Assembly: GCA_040264895.1 (NCBI GenBank) | Contig: JBDQHL010000001.1 | Coordinates: forward strand, 62,001 to 126,000 | Length of the DNA: 64,000 bases | DNA from: PGYR01 sp040264895 | Lineage (GTDB): Bacteria > Bacteroidota > Ignavibacteria > Kapaibacteriales > UBA2268 | Direction of reading: 5' to 3' | Shown: piece after piece, positions 18,252-27,622 of the stretch | Layout: every line of letters starts with the position of its first letter | How positions within the stretch are numbered: position 1 is the first letter of the stretch | The notes under the pieces: model-generated | The model's database searches: none | What the model was told of the DNA's origin: nothing | The model's input: the letters and a program-made list of their open reading frames with translations, nothing else | Position numbers and translations under genes: made by a program

Positions 18252-18821
18252 ATGAGCAAAGATCTATTAGACATATCTGACGCTGAGCTTTATTATATGC
18301 TTTCTGGTACAAAATCAGAATCAAAAAAGGCATTCGATGAGCTCTACAGGCGTTATTCACCCAATATCTATACCTATTGCAGGAAGGTATTGAATAATGC
18401 CCCTATGGCTGAAGATATATTTCAAGAGACCTTTATGCGCTTCTACACTAGTGCCAAAAAAGACAGAAAAATGACTAATGTTGCTGGTTATCTCACCAAG
18501 ATAGCAAGGAACTTATGTCTGAACGAAAAGGCAAAAAAGTACAACGACAAGGTATCTTTGGAAGATTTGGAACTGCCACACTATGATAAATCATACGGTA
18601 ATAGACAGCTGAACGAACTGCTCCAAACCGCACTCGATGCCCTACCAAAAAAGTACAGAGAAGTAATTGTGTTGCGTGAGTATATGGATATGTCTTACAA
18701 AGAGATAGCCGAAGCACTAGACACGAAAATGCCCATAGTTAGAATAAGAATATATAGAGCTAAAGGTAAAATCAAAGAACTTTTAGCACCTTACTTTGAT
18801 GAAATAAAAGACTATAGTTAA
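18252..18821 (+). CDS. ECF-type RNA polymerase sigma factor
   Basis: A 189-residue sigma-70-family ECF factor. Region 2 is seen as LYRRYSPNIYTYCRKVL with the AEDIFQETFMRFY segment, and region 4 as LPKKYREVIVLREYMDMSYKEIAEAL followed by the recognition helix. It redirects RNA polymerase to envelope or stress promoters. Its TAA overlaps the ATG of the anti-sigma-like gene (TAATG), the normal layout of a sigma/anti-sigma pair. A TGAC-AAAA-GTCA dyad sits about 40 bp upstream of the start and could be a regulatory site (inference). Confidence 0.93.
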   Translation: MSKDLLDISDAELYYMLSGTKSESKKAFDELYRRYSPNIYTYCRKVLNNAPMAEDIFQETFMRFYTSAKKDRKMTNVAGYLTKIARNLCLNEKAKKYNDKVSLEDLELPHYDKSYGNRQLNELLQTALDALPKKYREVIVLREYMDMSYKEIAEALDTKMPIVRIRIYRAKGKIKELLAPYFDEIKDYS

Positions 18822-20119
18822 TGGAAATGAAAGATTATAATATGACTGATTCTGAAAAATTAGCAATGTTGCTAGACGGAGAAACCGAAGGGCTAGACAC
18901 TACAGAAGTGCTCAATTCCTTGGCGGAAAGTCCCGAGCTGCAAAAGGAATTTCTGGACACCATGCGGATGCGCCGTATGATGAGTGGCCAGTTAGAAACT
19001 CCACCAAACAGACTCCGCAGGGGCGTACTTGCTGGTATCGGCTTAGGTGGCAGTGGATTGTGGTATCACTTGCAAAACACAGGTTTCGCAGCAGCATCGG
19101 CACTTATCGGTTCTAAGGTTGGTGTAGCTATTGCAGCTACTACTATCGCAGTAGTATCTAATCTATTCCTTGTCGATATGGACAATAACGAGGAACCAAC
19201 TACAGTAAGTAACAGTACAAACAAACAATTTGCAGCTTTGGCTAGCGCTGAGCCAGTAGAAATGTCTGTACCATTTGTTAGTAGTAAAAGCGTTGTAGAG
19301 GAAGACGTAGCAGCTAAGGGTAGCAACAACTCTTTCATTAGCAGTTCAAACTCTTCTGAGGGTAGTTATATTGCAAATAATGATATTGAAACAGACGTAG
19401 CGGGTAACAATAATGCAAAAACTAGTAATAATAGTTTATTAATTTCCGAAAGCTCAATTGCTAACAGCAATGACACAGAAAGCTATTTATTAGTTTCTGA
19501 CAAGTCAGATTATAATATTGACAGTTATAACAATAGAGAGTTCAATACAAGCTATGACAATGGTACAAATAGTGGGTTCATAGTAAATCCATCTAAAAGA
19601 ATGCAATATGATTATAGTTCAGACAGAGCACTGCTATTCAACTTACAAGCAAAAGGAGTATCAAATTCATCACTGACCGATGCTAACATGTCAGTTGTCG
19701 AGTCACCGACTATCAATAATATTGGTATAGCACTTATGTATTCTGTAAATGAAGATTTTGAATTAGGTTTAGAGTTTGGGCAAGAGTTCTTTGTTAACAA
19801 AGTGAGAGTAAGCACATTTGAAACTGATGAGACGATGCTAGAAAATCAATTAACTTTTTGGGGTGGTCTGAAAGCAAACTATACCTTCAGTGAGCTTAGT
19901 ATATTAACTCAAAACCTAAAGCCAATGACGTCATTATTAATTGGGGGTACTAACCGTGGCTGGGTAACAAAAGCTTCAGCTGGGTTGGTGTACGATGTAT
20001 CTAACAAAATATCGATGTTCGCAGGTCCAGAATGGACTACGGGACTTTATAACTTTAATTCAAGCCTACTGTCAACTCATAAGTTTGGAATTATATATGG
20101 TATGTCCATTAGGTTCTAA
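18821..20119 (+). CDS. Anti-sigma-like membrane protein fused to a beta-barrel-like domain
   Basis: A 432-residue protein, start overlapping the sigma stop. Residues about 10-60 (MLLDGETEGLD, LAESPELQKEFL) resemble the cytoplasmic sigma-binding part of anti-sigma factors such as RseA. A hydrophobic segment (VGVAIAATTIAVVSNLFLV, about residue 102-120) can span the inner membrane. A Ser/Asn-rich linker of about 150 residues follows. The C-terminal ~150 residues have the alternating strand pattern of outer-membrane beta-barrel proteins and end in a typical terminal strand (IIYGMSIRF). Partner inhibition of the ECF sigma factor is inferred from gene order. The C-terminal part could reside in the periplasm or in the outer membrane. 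Confidence 0.7.
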   Translation: MEMKDYNMTDSEKLAMLLDGETEGLDTTEVLNSLAESPELQKEFLDTMRMRRMMSGQLETPPNRLRRGVLAGIGLGGSGLWYHLQNTGFAAASALIGSKVGVAIAATTIAVVSNLFLVDMDNNEEPTTVSNSTNKQFAALASAEPVEMSVPFVSSKSVVEEDVAAKGSNNSFISSSNSSEGSYIANNDIETDVAGNNNAKTSNNSLLISESSIANSNDTESYLLVSDKSDYNIDSYNNREFNTSYDNGTNSGFIVNPSKRMQYDYSSDRALLFNLQAKGVSNSSLTDANMSVVESPTINNIGIALMYSVNEDFELGLEFGQEFFVNKVRVSTFETDETMLENQLTFWGGLKANYTFSELSILTQNLKPMTSLLIGGTNRGWVTKASAGLVYDVSNKISMFAGPEWTTGLYNFNSSLLSTHKFGIIYGMSIRF

Positions 20120-20164
20120 TCAAAGTTAGATTGAACATAATCTTACTGGTTAGCAATGGTCGTT

Positions 20165-20485
20165 TTAGTTAAGCGACAACTCTGGTAATTTATGGGTAGA
20201 ATTGCTGAAGAACATAAGAGGCACAATATTGAATGTCATGTACTTGAAAAGTGGGAACTTTTCAGTCATTAGTCTTATTTCTTCACTGTCTTTACCGACT
20301 GCCACTAACCATAGCTTTGTGCTATCGTCCGAAAGACAATAACTAAGTATTACGCCCTTATCCATTAGGTCAAGAACCATATCGCGCTGAGTAGCTATTT
20401 GCAAATAGAAATCAGATGGTGGATTGTCATCAATATCCACATCAATCATAAAGTGTTTTAATATATTAAAATTTTTCTCTTCCAT
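20165..20485 (-). CDS. Small protein, possibly muconolactone-isomerase-like fold
   Basis: A 106-residue protein. The pattern MIDVDIDDNPPSDFY ... QRDMVLDLMDKGVILSYCLSDD ... LWLVAVGKDSEE fits a beta-alpha-beta ferredoxin-like fold of the muconolactone delta-isomerase/YciI type, but no catalytic motif is diagnostic. It starts 5 bases after the GT9 glycosyltransferase stop, so it is the last gene of the GT2-OMP-GT9 unit. Function unknown. Confidence 0.6.
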   Translation of the reverse strand: MEEKNFNILKHFMIDVDIDDNPPSDFYLQIATQRDMVLDLMDKGVILSYCLSDDSTKLWLVAVGKDSEEIRLMTEKFPLFKYMTFNIVPLMFFSNSTHKLPELSLN

Positions 20486-20490
20486 AACTT

Positions 20491-21573
20491 TTATACCTTT
20501 ACTTCAATATTTTTTACCACTGCTTCATAAAGCATATCAGCACTCACAAGATCAATACAAGAATAGTCATCATTCGTACACTTTGCACTGAAAAAGCAAT
20601 GACACTGTTTAGTTGGCTCTACAATTTCACCACGTCCATATAGTTCAAACTCTTCAGCGTTAAAAATATTGTTAACCAATATTAACGGTTTTCTGAGTCC
20701 TATAGCTAAGTGTGCACCCATAGTAACTGCACTTACCACCAAATCGCATTCACTGATGAGCGAAATAAATTTATTCAAACTAAAGTGACCCAAATAAGCT
20801 GCCTTAGTAGTCGCTGCTAGATATTCATTTTTGTAATGCTCTTGCGAACCACCTAATAGCAATGGGTAATAACCATTTTCCTTTAGCTTATTTATCAATT
20901 CTATCCAAGTTGAATCAGGAATCAAACGGCTAGTCCACCTGTCGCCACAACCAGTATTAAGACCTACAATTTTTCTGCCTTGGTTAGCCAAATCCCAATC
21001 TTGCTTCAAGTAATCTATAATGTAAGGCTCTTTGTTAAATTTCCATCCGCATATTTCAAATATTTCTTCTGGATAGGACTTAGTATTTGCCTTGTTTACA
21101 TTATCAAAAAGCCCAGTCAAATACTTTTGCTCAGCTCTTTCGTTAGCAGGAACTGGTTTACCATCACGCATAGTAAATCCATCTAACTTTTTTGTAGTTA
21201 GTGATTTTGTGAGTCCACAAGCTTCGTAATCTTTGTCTAAGTTAATTACATAGTCAAACTCTGTATTTTGCATAGTAAGTATTGACTTTGCATCGAATTT
21301 GAAAACTCTATCTACTTTATCGGGCACAACTGAGGGGAAATCGGTAATCCACCAAATTTCAGAGTCACTATATTCTTCCCATACTTTTTTCAAAATGGGA
21401 GTGGTTCTTATTACATCACCAATAGCACCGAGTTTTATAATTAGTACTTTACCTTTCTTCGGTTCATAATAACTACAGTCCTCGCACATAACTCCATGTA
21501 TTTTGTGAGGTCCACATGGAATATGACCTAAAAAGTATTTACAATCTAAATTGTATTTAATCTTTTCTGACAT
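20491..21573 (-). CDS. Glycosyltransferase family 9 (heptosyltransferase-like)
   Basis: A 360-residue GT-B glycosyltransferase. The N-terminal catalytic domain opens with KVLIIKLGAIGDVIRTTPIL, the family signature. The C-terminal nucleotide-sugar domain has GLNTGCGDRWTSR, PLLLGGSQE, and SECDLVVSAVTMGAHLAIGLRKP. GT9 enzymes add heptose or related sugars to lipopolysaccharide core at the inner membrane. A Cys-rich leader (C, then C-x6-HG-x2-C-x2-C, residues 11-34) and a second Cys cluster (CHCFFSAKC ... C, near residue 325-341) suggest a bound metal or Fe-S site (inference). The gene lies 5 bases after the outer-membrane protein gene. Confidence 0.88.
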   Translation of the reverse strand: MSEKIKYNLDCKYFLGHIPCGPHKIHGVMCEDCSYYEPKKGKVLIIKLGAIGDVIRTTPILKKVWEEYSDSEIWWITDFPSVVPDKVDRVFKFDAKSILTMQNTEFDYVINLDKDYEACGLTKSLTTKKLDGFTMRDGKPVPANERAEQKYLTGLFDNVNKANTKSYPEEIFEICGWKFNKEPYIIDYLKQDWDLANQGRKIVGLNTGCGDRWTSRLIPDSTWIELINKLKENGYYPLLLGGSQEHYKNEYLAATTKAAYLGHFSLNKFISLISECDLVVSAVTMGAHLAIGLRKPLILVNNIFNAEEFELYGRGEIVEPTKQCHCFFSAKCTNDDYSCIDLVSADMLYEAVVKNIEVKV

Positions 21574-21578
21574 ATATG

Positions 21579-22367
21579 CTAATATCTGTATTGAATCATT
21601 ATTGAAAAGTAAAAATTATAGGTAAGCTCTTCTTCCTGTTCTATTCCTAAAGCAGAATTGAAACTTTCAGGTCCGAATGGTGTCAGAAGATTCCCACGAC
21701 TATCGTCAGCACCCAATAGGTTAAGGGCATCGACTCCCCAACTAACATTGATCATATAATTTTCGTAAAGTTCACCTTCTAAACCAAGTTTCAACAATCC
21801 ACCAAATCTACCCACAGACTGTTTATCTCCAAACTCTCTTTCTTCTATCTCTCCGGTAGAAAATATCTCTTCTTGTCGAATCAAACTAATAGCATGAATA
21901 TAATTATATCTTGCTTCTACACCCACATAAACTGAAGACATAGCTGAAGGAAATCTGATAAGTGTATAGTTAATACCAACTAGTGGAGATAGAATATTCA
22001 AATTATTCATTAATCTGAAAGTACTAATATCTCTTGGTATTCTCTCTCTAGCACTATAAAAATTGTAATTAATACCACCTACTAATCTCCAATCACCAAC
22101 ATCATCTAGTTTGTATTGACCTTTAACTTCAATACCTGGCATAGCTCCATTAAAACTACCACCCGGAGGGTTTGCAGCATTGATTGGACTAATAGTATTA
22201 ATAGCAGGGTTGTTGCCTAGTACTTTTGTAGTTGTAAATCCTATACCTAAACTATACTCATAGTTATAGACATTGGTGTTACTAAAACTATATTGGCTCA
22301 TCATTACAAATGATACCAAGCCAACAATTATTAAATTATAAAGTTTCTTTAATTTGATATTCTTCAT
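21579..22367 (-). CDS. Outer-membrane beta-barrel protein, unknown function
   Basis: A protein of 262 residues from the ATG at 22367. A longer TTG start at 22388 is possible but lies deeper inside the upstream gene. The N-terminus is a signal peptide (KKLYNLIIVGLVSFVMMSQYSFS). The remainder has alternating polar/hydrophobic strands (YEYSLGIGFTTTKV, GGLLKLGLEGEL, FYFSIMIQYRY) and ends in an aromatic terminal strand, as expected for a barrel. It overlaps the 3' end of the GT2 gene by about 32 bp and is followed by GT9, so it probably belongs to an envelope-glycan unit. No family name could be assigned. Confidence 0.7.
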   Translation of the reverse strand: MKNIKLKKLYNLIIVGLVSFVMMSQYSFSNTNVYNYEYSLGIGFTTTKVLGNNPAINTISPINAANPPGGSFNGAMPGIEVKGQYKLDDVGDWRLVGGINYNFYSARERIPRDISTFRLMNNLNILSPLVGINYTLIRFPSAMSSVYVGVEARYNYIHAISLIRQEEIFSTGEIEEREFGDKQSVGRFGGLLKLGLEGELYENYMINVSWGVDALNLLGADDSRGNLLTPFGPESFNSALGIEQEEELTYNFYFSIMIQYRY

Positions 22368-23478
22368 CTCTTTTAAAATTTTTGACAATCATTTCGCCCA
22401 GTAGTCCCAATGAGACTAACTGAACACCAACTATTATTAATCCAATACCAAGAAGTGCTGCTGGTCTGTTACTCAAGAAAGTATCTCCCATCAACCATTC
22501 TATTGTTAGCCAAGCGTCTATCCCAAATCCTAACAATCCTAATAAAGTACCTAGTGTACCAAAAAAGTGTAGTGGTCTTTTAAGATAACGTGATGTAAAC
22601 AATAATGTTAATAAATCAAGGAATCCTTTTACATATCTAGAAGCGCCAAATTTGGTAACTCCATGTTTTCTATGGTGATGCAAAACAGGTATTTCAGCTA
22701 TTCTAAAACCATTCCAGTGGGCTAGTACAGGTAAATACCTATGCATTTCGCCATATATATCGAGTGACTTTGCAGTTTCAGACCTATAAGCCTTTAGTCC
22801 ACAATTAAAATCATGTAGCTTTAACCCGCTAGTTTTTGATGTAACGAAGTTAAAGAATTTAGAAGGTAACGTTTTATTAATTGGGTCATTTCTTTTCTTC
22901 TTCCAACCAGAAACCAAATCATAACCTTCTCTAATTTTGGACATTAAGTTAGGTATCTCATCTGGATCATCTTGAAGGTCAGCATCCATTGTAATTATAA
23001 CTGCACCTTTCGCACGCTTGAAACCAACTGACAAAGCAGCTGATTTACCATAATTTCTTCTAAATCTTATTAGCTTAAACCGTCTATTCTTTTTATTAAT
23101 CTCTTTGATTACCGAATAAGTGTTATCGTCGGAACCATCATCTATATATATTACTTCGTAGTTTCCTTTTGCTTCTCTCTTTAGGACGTGTTCCAATCTA
23201 TTTGAAAGCTCTTCGAGTGAGTCTTGCTCATTGAAAGTTGGAATCACAACTGATATCAGAGGTCTTTTAGAGTTGTTAGAATAATTCTTTTTCCTCTTGA
23301 TGCCCTGCTTATTATCTTTACCTTCAGAATTATCTTTTGGCTTATGAGACTTCTTAACAGGGTTTATTCTGCTATCTCTTTTCTTATAATTCTTAGGTTT
23401 ATGAGCATCTGTACTCCTTTGCCTTTCTGGCTTAGAGCTCTCTGAATTTTCTATTTGCTTTTTATCTTTATCAGGCAT
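22336..23478 (-). CDS. GT2 glycosyltransferase, dolichol-phosphate-mannosyltransferase type
   Basis: A 380-residue family 2 glycosyltransferase. The GT-A core has VSVVIPTFNEQ-like ISVVIPTFNEQ, the DDGSDDNT motif, ITMDADLQDDP (DxD-type metal site) and HHHRKHGVTKFG. Two C-terminal membrane helices (FFGTLGTLLGLLGFG and AALLGIGLIIVGVQLVSLGLLG) anchor it. Such enzymes transfer a sugar to a polyprenyl phosphate at the cytoplasmic face. Residues 1-70 are an unusual, very basic, low-complexity extension (about a third Lys/Arg). It is the first gene of the minus-strand envelope unit. Confidence 0.9.
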   Translation of the reverse strand: MPDKDKKQIENSESSKPERQRSTDAHKPKNYKKRDSRINPVKKSHKPKDNSEGKDNKQGIKRKKNYSNNSKRPLISVVIPTFNEQDSLEELSNRLEHVLKREAKGNYEVIYIDDGSDDNTYSVIKEINKKNRRFKLIRFRRNYGKSAALSVGFKRAKGAVIITMDADLQDDPDEIPNLMSKIREGYDLVSGWKKKRNDPINKTLPSKFFNFVTSKTSGLKLHDFNCGLKAYRSETAKSLDIYGEMHRYLPVLAHWNGFRIAEIPVLHHHRKHGVTKFGASRYVKGFLDLLTLLFTSRYLKRPLHFFGTLGTLLGLLGFGIDAWLTIEWLMGDTFLSNRPAALLGIGLIIVGVQLVSLGLLGEMIVKNFKRDEEYQIKETL

Positions 23479-23542
23479 CTGGTATCTATTCTTTACTGCT
23501 TATATAATAAACAAAATTTTCCAATATTAATTACAGTATAAA

Positions 23543-24301
23543 CTACAATTTAACAATCTTTAGCTTACCAACCACATTATCATTGTAGTAAATATATGCA
23601 AAATATACTCCCCTGCCTAATGAGTTTACATTAAAACTAGAGTTGCTACCTTTCACTTCTATTTGTTTTGTACCATTTAAGCCATATACAGCTACTCTAT
23701 CGGCGTTGTTGCCCTCATTATATATAATACCATTAGAATAGTAAAAACCATTATCTTCAGCGGTATTAGAAACTGATGTCTCAGTTTGTATAAACCTAAC
23801 ACTAATAGTATATGTTTCTATAAAGATATTATCAATTACTAAAGGAACACCATTTACAATATTAGAATCAACTAAGGTACCACCTGTAATATTATCAACT
23901 ACTCTAATTTCCTTTATCCGCTGGTCTAAATCACCAATCGGAACAGTTAATCTAAAGTCTTTTCCTTGTTCTCTATTTCCAAGAAGTTCAAAAGCATAAT
24001 CTATAATAGTGTCATTCTGTATTGGTTTTGCCCTTAAGTCAATATCTGTAAAAATTAATTCGTCTTCTCTACCTTCATACTCTCTTATAATTCTAAAAGT
24101 AGGGATAATCCCCTGTGGTGGGGGAAAAGGTGGCAAATCATTTTCATAATTTTCGTCATAAACATTAGTAGTAGAGTCAGAATACCCTGCCTCTAAAAAA
24201 GTGCTAACACCATCATAACTTACATTTAGTTTGAATGATGTTTTATCAAGACTAAAAGAGAAATATGTAGTAAAAATAAATAGTAAAACAACTAATCGCA
24301 T
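23543..24301 (-). CDS. Secreted T9SS cargo protein, unknown function
   Basis: The ATG at 24301 has a clear GGAGAA RBS and opens a signal peptide (MRLVVLLFIFTTYFSFS), which I prefer over the GTG at 24343. The mature protein of about 235 residues has a beta-rich region and ends in a type A T9SS sorting domain (RVAVYGLNGTKQIEV ... GRGVYFAYIYY ... GKLKIVKL). No enzymatic motif is visible. Its start lies 24 bp beyond the terminator of the preceding cargo gene, so expression may depend on readthrough or its own promoter. Confidence 0.75.
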   Translation of the reverse strand: MRLVVLLFIFTTYFSFSLDKTSFKLNVSYDGVSTFLEAGYSDSTTNVYDENYENDLPPFPPPQGIIPTFRIIREYEGREDELIFTDIDLRAKPIQNDTIIDYAFELLGNREQGKDFRLTVPIGDLDQRIKEIRVVDNITGGTLVDSNIVNGVPLVIDNIFIETYTISVRFIQTETSVSNTAEDNGFYYSNGIIYNEGNNADRVAVYGLNGTKQIEVKGSNSSFNVNSLGRGVYFAYIYYNDNVVGKLKIVKL

Positions 24302-24325
24302 AGTGTTCTTCTCCGTATCATTAAA

Positions 24326-24364
24326 TAAAAAAAGGGATAGCACAACTTGCGTCTAGCTATCCCT
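24326..24364 (-). terminator. Intrinsic terminator after the 1066-residue cargo gene
   Basis: Read on the minus strand, AGGGATAGC and GCTATCCCT form a perfect 9-bp stem with a 14-base loop, followed by a T run. It separates the large cargo gene from the smaller one downstream and lies just before the RBS of the latter. Confidence 0.88.
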
Positions 24365-24391
24365 AAGAATGTTATAGTTTACAACTACAGA

Positions 24392-27300
24392 TTATTTAAC
24401 GATTTGTAATCTCATAATCTTGTTGTAAGAACCAGCTTGAACTTTAACAAAGTAGTTACCAGAAGAGAAGCCGTTAGCATCAAAGCTAATAGTCTTAACA
24501 TCTTCGTTTACGTTTCCACTGTAAAGATTAGCTACTTTGTTACCAACTGAGTTGATTAAAGTAACATTGTAAGCACCTTCTACAGGAGCATTGAAACTAA
24601 TAGTAGCTTCAGATACAACTGGGTTAGGGTAAACATTGTTTACTTCACTTAATTCTTCAGTTTCTACTCTATTCAATTGAATTGAGTTAGAAGAAGACTT
24701 AATTTCAACTGAAGAGAAATTATCAGAACTGATAGTACCAAAGTACTCGTAAGTAGCTGCGTCTTTCACTTCAAAAGTACCATTCATTCCTTTAGCAGAT
24801 ATAGAAACTGGATACTCAACGTTAGTCAATTTGATAATTGATTCGTTGTTGTTAGTCATCTCAGTATTACCGTCAAACCTTACGTCAAAAGATGGTGGTA
24901 GTGGTGGTAATTCAATGCTGTTAATTTCTGTGTTGTTAGTTACATATAATGCTTTAGAACTTTGGTTATTGTCAGAAACAATAATTTGAGTTGCATTGTT
25001 TTTAACACTATTTCTAGAGTCAAACATTACTGGAACTTCGTTAGTTCTCTTAGCACTTTCTGTATTAAAGTAGTAGTAACCATCAGTATCAACTTTCAAC
25101 CAGTAACCTAATCCAGGTTGTAATTCAGATACTTCTTTGTAACCTTCTTTAGTTTCATATTTCCAGACACCATGTTGTAGCATGTAGTTTCTGTCAGGTC
25201 TGTTACCTTGACCAACTGATCTAAACTCTAATGCTTCAACATTGATAGGAGTTGTAGGAGCACCAACTGTGTTCCAACCACCTCTTCCTTCGTCAGCAAC
25301 ATAAACTCTTACTGGGTTAACCAATGGGCTAACTTCAAAGATGCTAGTTCCTCTGAATGTAGTAGGTAAGTTATCTTTATTCGCACCGAATTTTACGAAA
25401 TAACCAACACCTGGACGAATGTTTCCGTCATCTTCTTGTTGATATGAATTTAAGAAGAAGTAATAAGGTCTTCTAGTTAGTAGACCTGTTGACTCCCAAG
25501 GATTACCATTATCAATTGGTTTTACAGGCATAGATAGTAAATTCCATCCTGGCTCTATAATTGGGTTACCCTCAAAATCAGTGTATTCGATTAATTTAGC
25601 AGGAGTATATTCTATATAGAATTCTCTTACTCTAGGGTCATTTATATTGAATGTATATACATTAGGATCAATACTTGGAGTACCTTCATTCCACAAATCA
25701 ACTGGATCAAAAGTTTGACCATTGTCTGTATCTCTTAAGAATATTGAAGAACCTTCAATAAAGTCTTCTCTGTTCCATGAAATGATAATAGGATATCTTT
25801 GATCTTGATTATCTTCACCTGGATTAAATTTAACTTTATAAATTAATGAACGCGTCGTATCATCAGAACTTCTAATATCTCTAGAATTTGATTTCAATTG
25901 CTCATCACTAGTAGCAAAGTCACCAAGACCAAATTGGATATCAGGATCATCAATTTCTTCTCCAGATTCATCTACAGGATAGAATCTAGCTTCCATTTCA
26001 GTAGAAGAAAGAGCAGATTCTTTAGCGTGCTCACCATATAGTGAATCTACACCAATTGTAGCTCTGTCACCAGTACCAAATACTATTCTTGAAGACTCTC
26101 CATCTCTATTTGTTAATGTCAATGGAATACCATTCAATCTTGAACCAGCTGGATCTTGACCTTCTAATGGTGGTCTGAAGTAAATAAATGTTACTTTAAT
26201 TCTTACTGGAGAAATGATAGCATAATCAGAACTGAATGTTAGATAACCAGTATAAATACCAGTTTTCTCAATTTCAGGATCATCATTCAAATCATCACCA
26301 GCTTGGATTTTTGCAGGATCACAAGTTATTGTTAAACTTAATGGACCTTCGTCATCTGGAACTTCATTCTGTTCATCTCTTTGACTGTCTTCACCTAATA
26401 AACCATTATCTAAATAAGTTACAAAGCCTTCTGTTGTAGGACCTTGTATATCACGGCCATCAAATTCTAACCATGGTTTATCAGATACGATATGGATGTT
26501 TTTAAGTAAAGTTAATTCTGTACCATTCAAAACTTCCATAATTCGTGTTGCCACATTTGGATAAGGGTTTTGATTTCTATTCGCATTCAAATCAACAGTA
26601 AAAGGATCTACTATTTCATATAAACCTTCCTCTATTTCTACAATTGGAGGTTGTTGACCTAATTGTCTGTTAATCTCAAATTCAAAAGATGGTTGATCTG
26701 TCATATATTGGAACCAAATACCACCTGGTAAAATTTTGTTCTCAACGATATCATTTTGGATAGTTCTATTGTCCATACCAGCAAGACCAGAGAAAGTTAC
26801 ACCAAGTGGTGAATCATAATTAGGTCTTTGTGGATCTGGGAAATCTTCACTAACTCGTGTATCATAATCTCTGTAGTCAACAAAAGGAGCTTCTTGTAAT
26901 ACATTCAAGTCATTGTAAATAATAGTGTCTCTACCAATATGGAAGAAAGAAAAACTATTTTCTAACTTCTCGCCTTCATTCAATACAGCTTTAAATCTTA
27001 CATAAAGTAAAACTCTAAACTGTTGGAAGTCCAACGCTGTATTTGGCAATGGTTTGTTACTTGCAGCAGATATTGATACTGCACGGCCTCTATTAACAGT
27101 TACCGTTTGAGATGCATCAATATGAGTATAGAAGTTTTTATCTACTTCATCATGCCAGTCAATTTGGAAGCCAGCAGCCAATGGTTGCTCTCCTCTTAAT
27201 TTAACAGAACGAGGAATGTATTTAGGATGTACAGTTTCTACACCAATTGGTCTTACTGTTGCTGAATCATAGAACAATTTAAAGTTGAAACTAGTGATAG

Positions 27301-27592
27301 GAGCAACAGGTAAATCAACAGAATATCCATCTGGATTATCTGCCCATCTGTTATCAATAAAGACAGGAACTAAAAATTCTCTGTCAAAATTCGTGTTTCT
27401 AGGTAGCAATACTCTACCATTTTCGAACCACTGGTCGTTATATCCACCTTCTTGTCCAGTTAAAGATAAAACTGGGATTCGAGGATAATCTTGAGCTTCT
27501 ACAGAACCGAACCCAATAAGGAATAGCAATGCTGCTACTGCCATACTGGTAAGTCTGTTTACGCCCTTTACCTTAGTATTTTTATTATACAT
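24392..27592 (-). CDS. Large secreted T9SS cargo protein with cohesin-like N-terminus
   Basis: A 1066-residue protein with an N-terminal signal peptide ending near GSVEAQ. The first ~170 mature residues contain a cohesin-like beta-sandwich pattern (ITSFNFKLFYDSATVRPIGV). Beta-rich surface domains follow. Near residues 650-830 is a module common in T9SS proteins (EPGWNLLSMPV ... GVGYFVKFG ... LGYWLKVDTDGYY). The C-terminus is a type A sorting domain (VYPNPVVSEATISFN ... SGNYFVKVQAG ... MRLQIVK). T9SS cleaves such tails and anchors the cargo on the cell surface or releases it. It lies in a run of four cargo genes. No enzyme motif was found; a structural or adhesive role is likely. Confidence 0.85.
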   Translation of the reverse strand: MYNKNTKVKGVNRLTSMAVAALLFLIGFGSVEAQDYPRIPVLSLTGQEGGYNDQWFENGRVLLPRNTNFDREFLVPVFIDNRWADNPDGYSVDLPVAPITSFNFKLFYDSATVRPIGVETVHPKYIPRSVKLRGEQPLAAGFQIDWHDEVDKNFYTHIDASQTVTVNRGRAVSISAASNKPLPNTALDFQQFRVLLYVRFKAVLNEGEKLENSFSFFHIGRDTIIYNDLNVLQEAPFVDYRDYDTRVSEDFPDPQRPNYDSPLGVTFSGLAGMDNRTIQNDIVENKILPGGIWFQYMTDQPSFEFEINRQLGQQPPIVEIEEGLYEIVDPFTVDLNANRNQNPYPNVATRIMEVLNGTELTLLKNIHIVSDKPWLEFDGRDIQGPTTEGFVTYLDNGLLGEDSQRDEQNEVPDDEGPLSLTITCDPAKIQAGDDLNDDPEIEKTGIYTGYLTFSSDYAIISPVRIKVTFIYFRPPLEGQDPAGSRLNGIPLTLTNRDGESSRIVFGTGDRATIGVDSLYGEHAKESALSSTEMEARFYPVDESGEEIDDPDIQFGLGDFATSDEQLKSNSRDIRSSDDTTRSLIYKVKFNPGEDNQDQRYPIIISWNREDFIEGSSIFLRDTDNGQTFDPVDLWNEGTPSIDPNVYTFNINDPRVREFYIEYTPAKLIEYTDFEGNPIIEPGWNLLSMPVKPIDNGNPWESTGLLTRRPYYFFLNSYQQEDDGNIRPGVGYFVKFGANKDNLPTTFRGTSIFEVSPLVNPVRVYVADEGRGGWNTVGAPTTPINVEALEFRSVGQGNRPDRNYMLQHGVWKYETKEGYKEVSELQPGLGYWLKVDTDGYYYFNTESAKRTNEVPVMFDSRNSVKNNATQIIVSDNNQSSKALYVTNNTEINSIELPPLPPSFDVRFDGNTEMTNNNESIIKLTNVEYPVSISAKGMNGTFEVKDAATYEYFGTISSDNFSSVEIKSSSNSIQLNRVETEELSEVNNVYPNPVVSEATISFNAPVEGAYNVTLINSVGNKVANLYSGNVNEDVKTISFDANGFSSGNYFVKVQAGSYNKIMRLQIVK

Positions 27593-27622
27593 TAGGACAC
27601 CTTAAAAATTATTTATAAAAAA

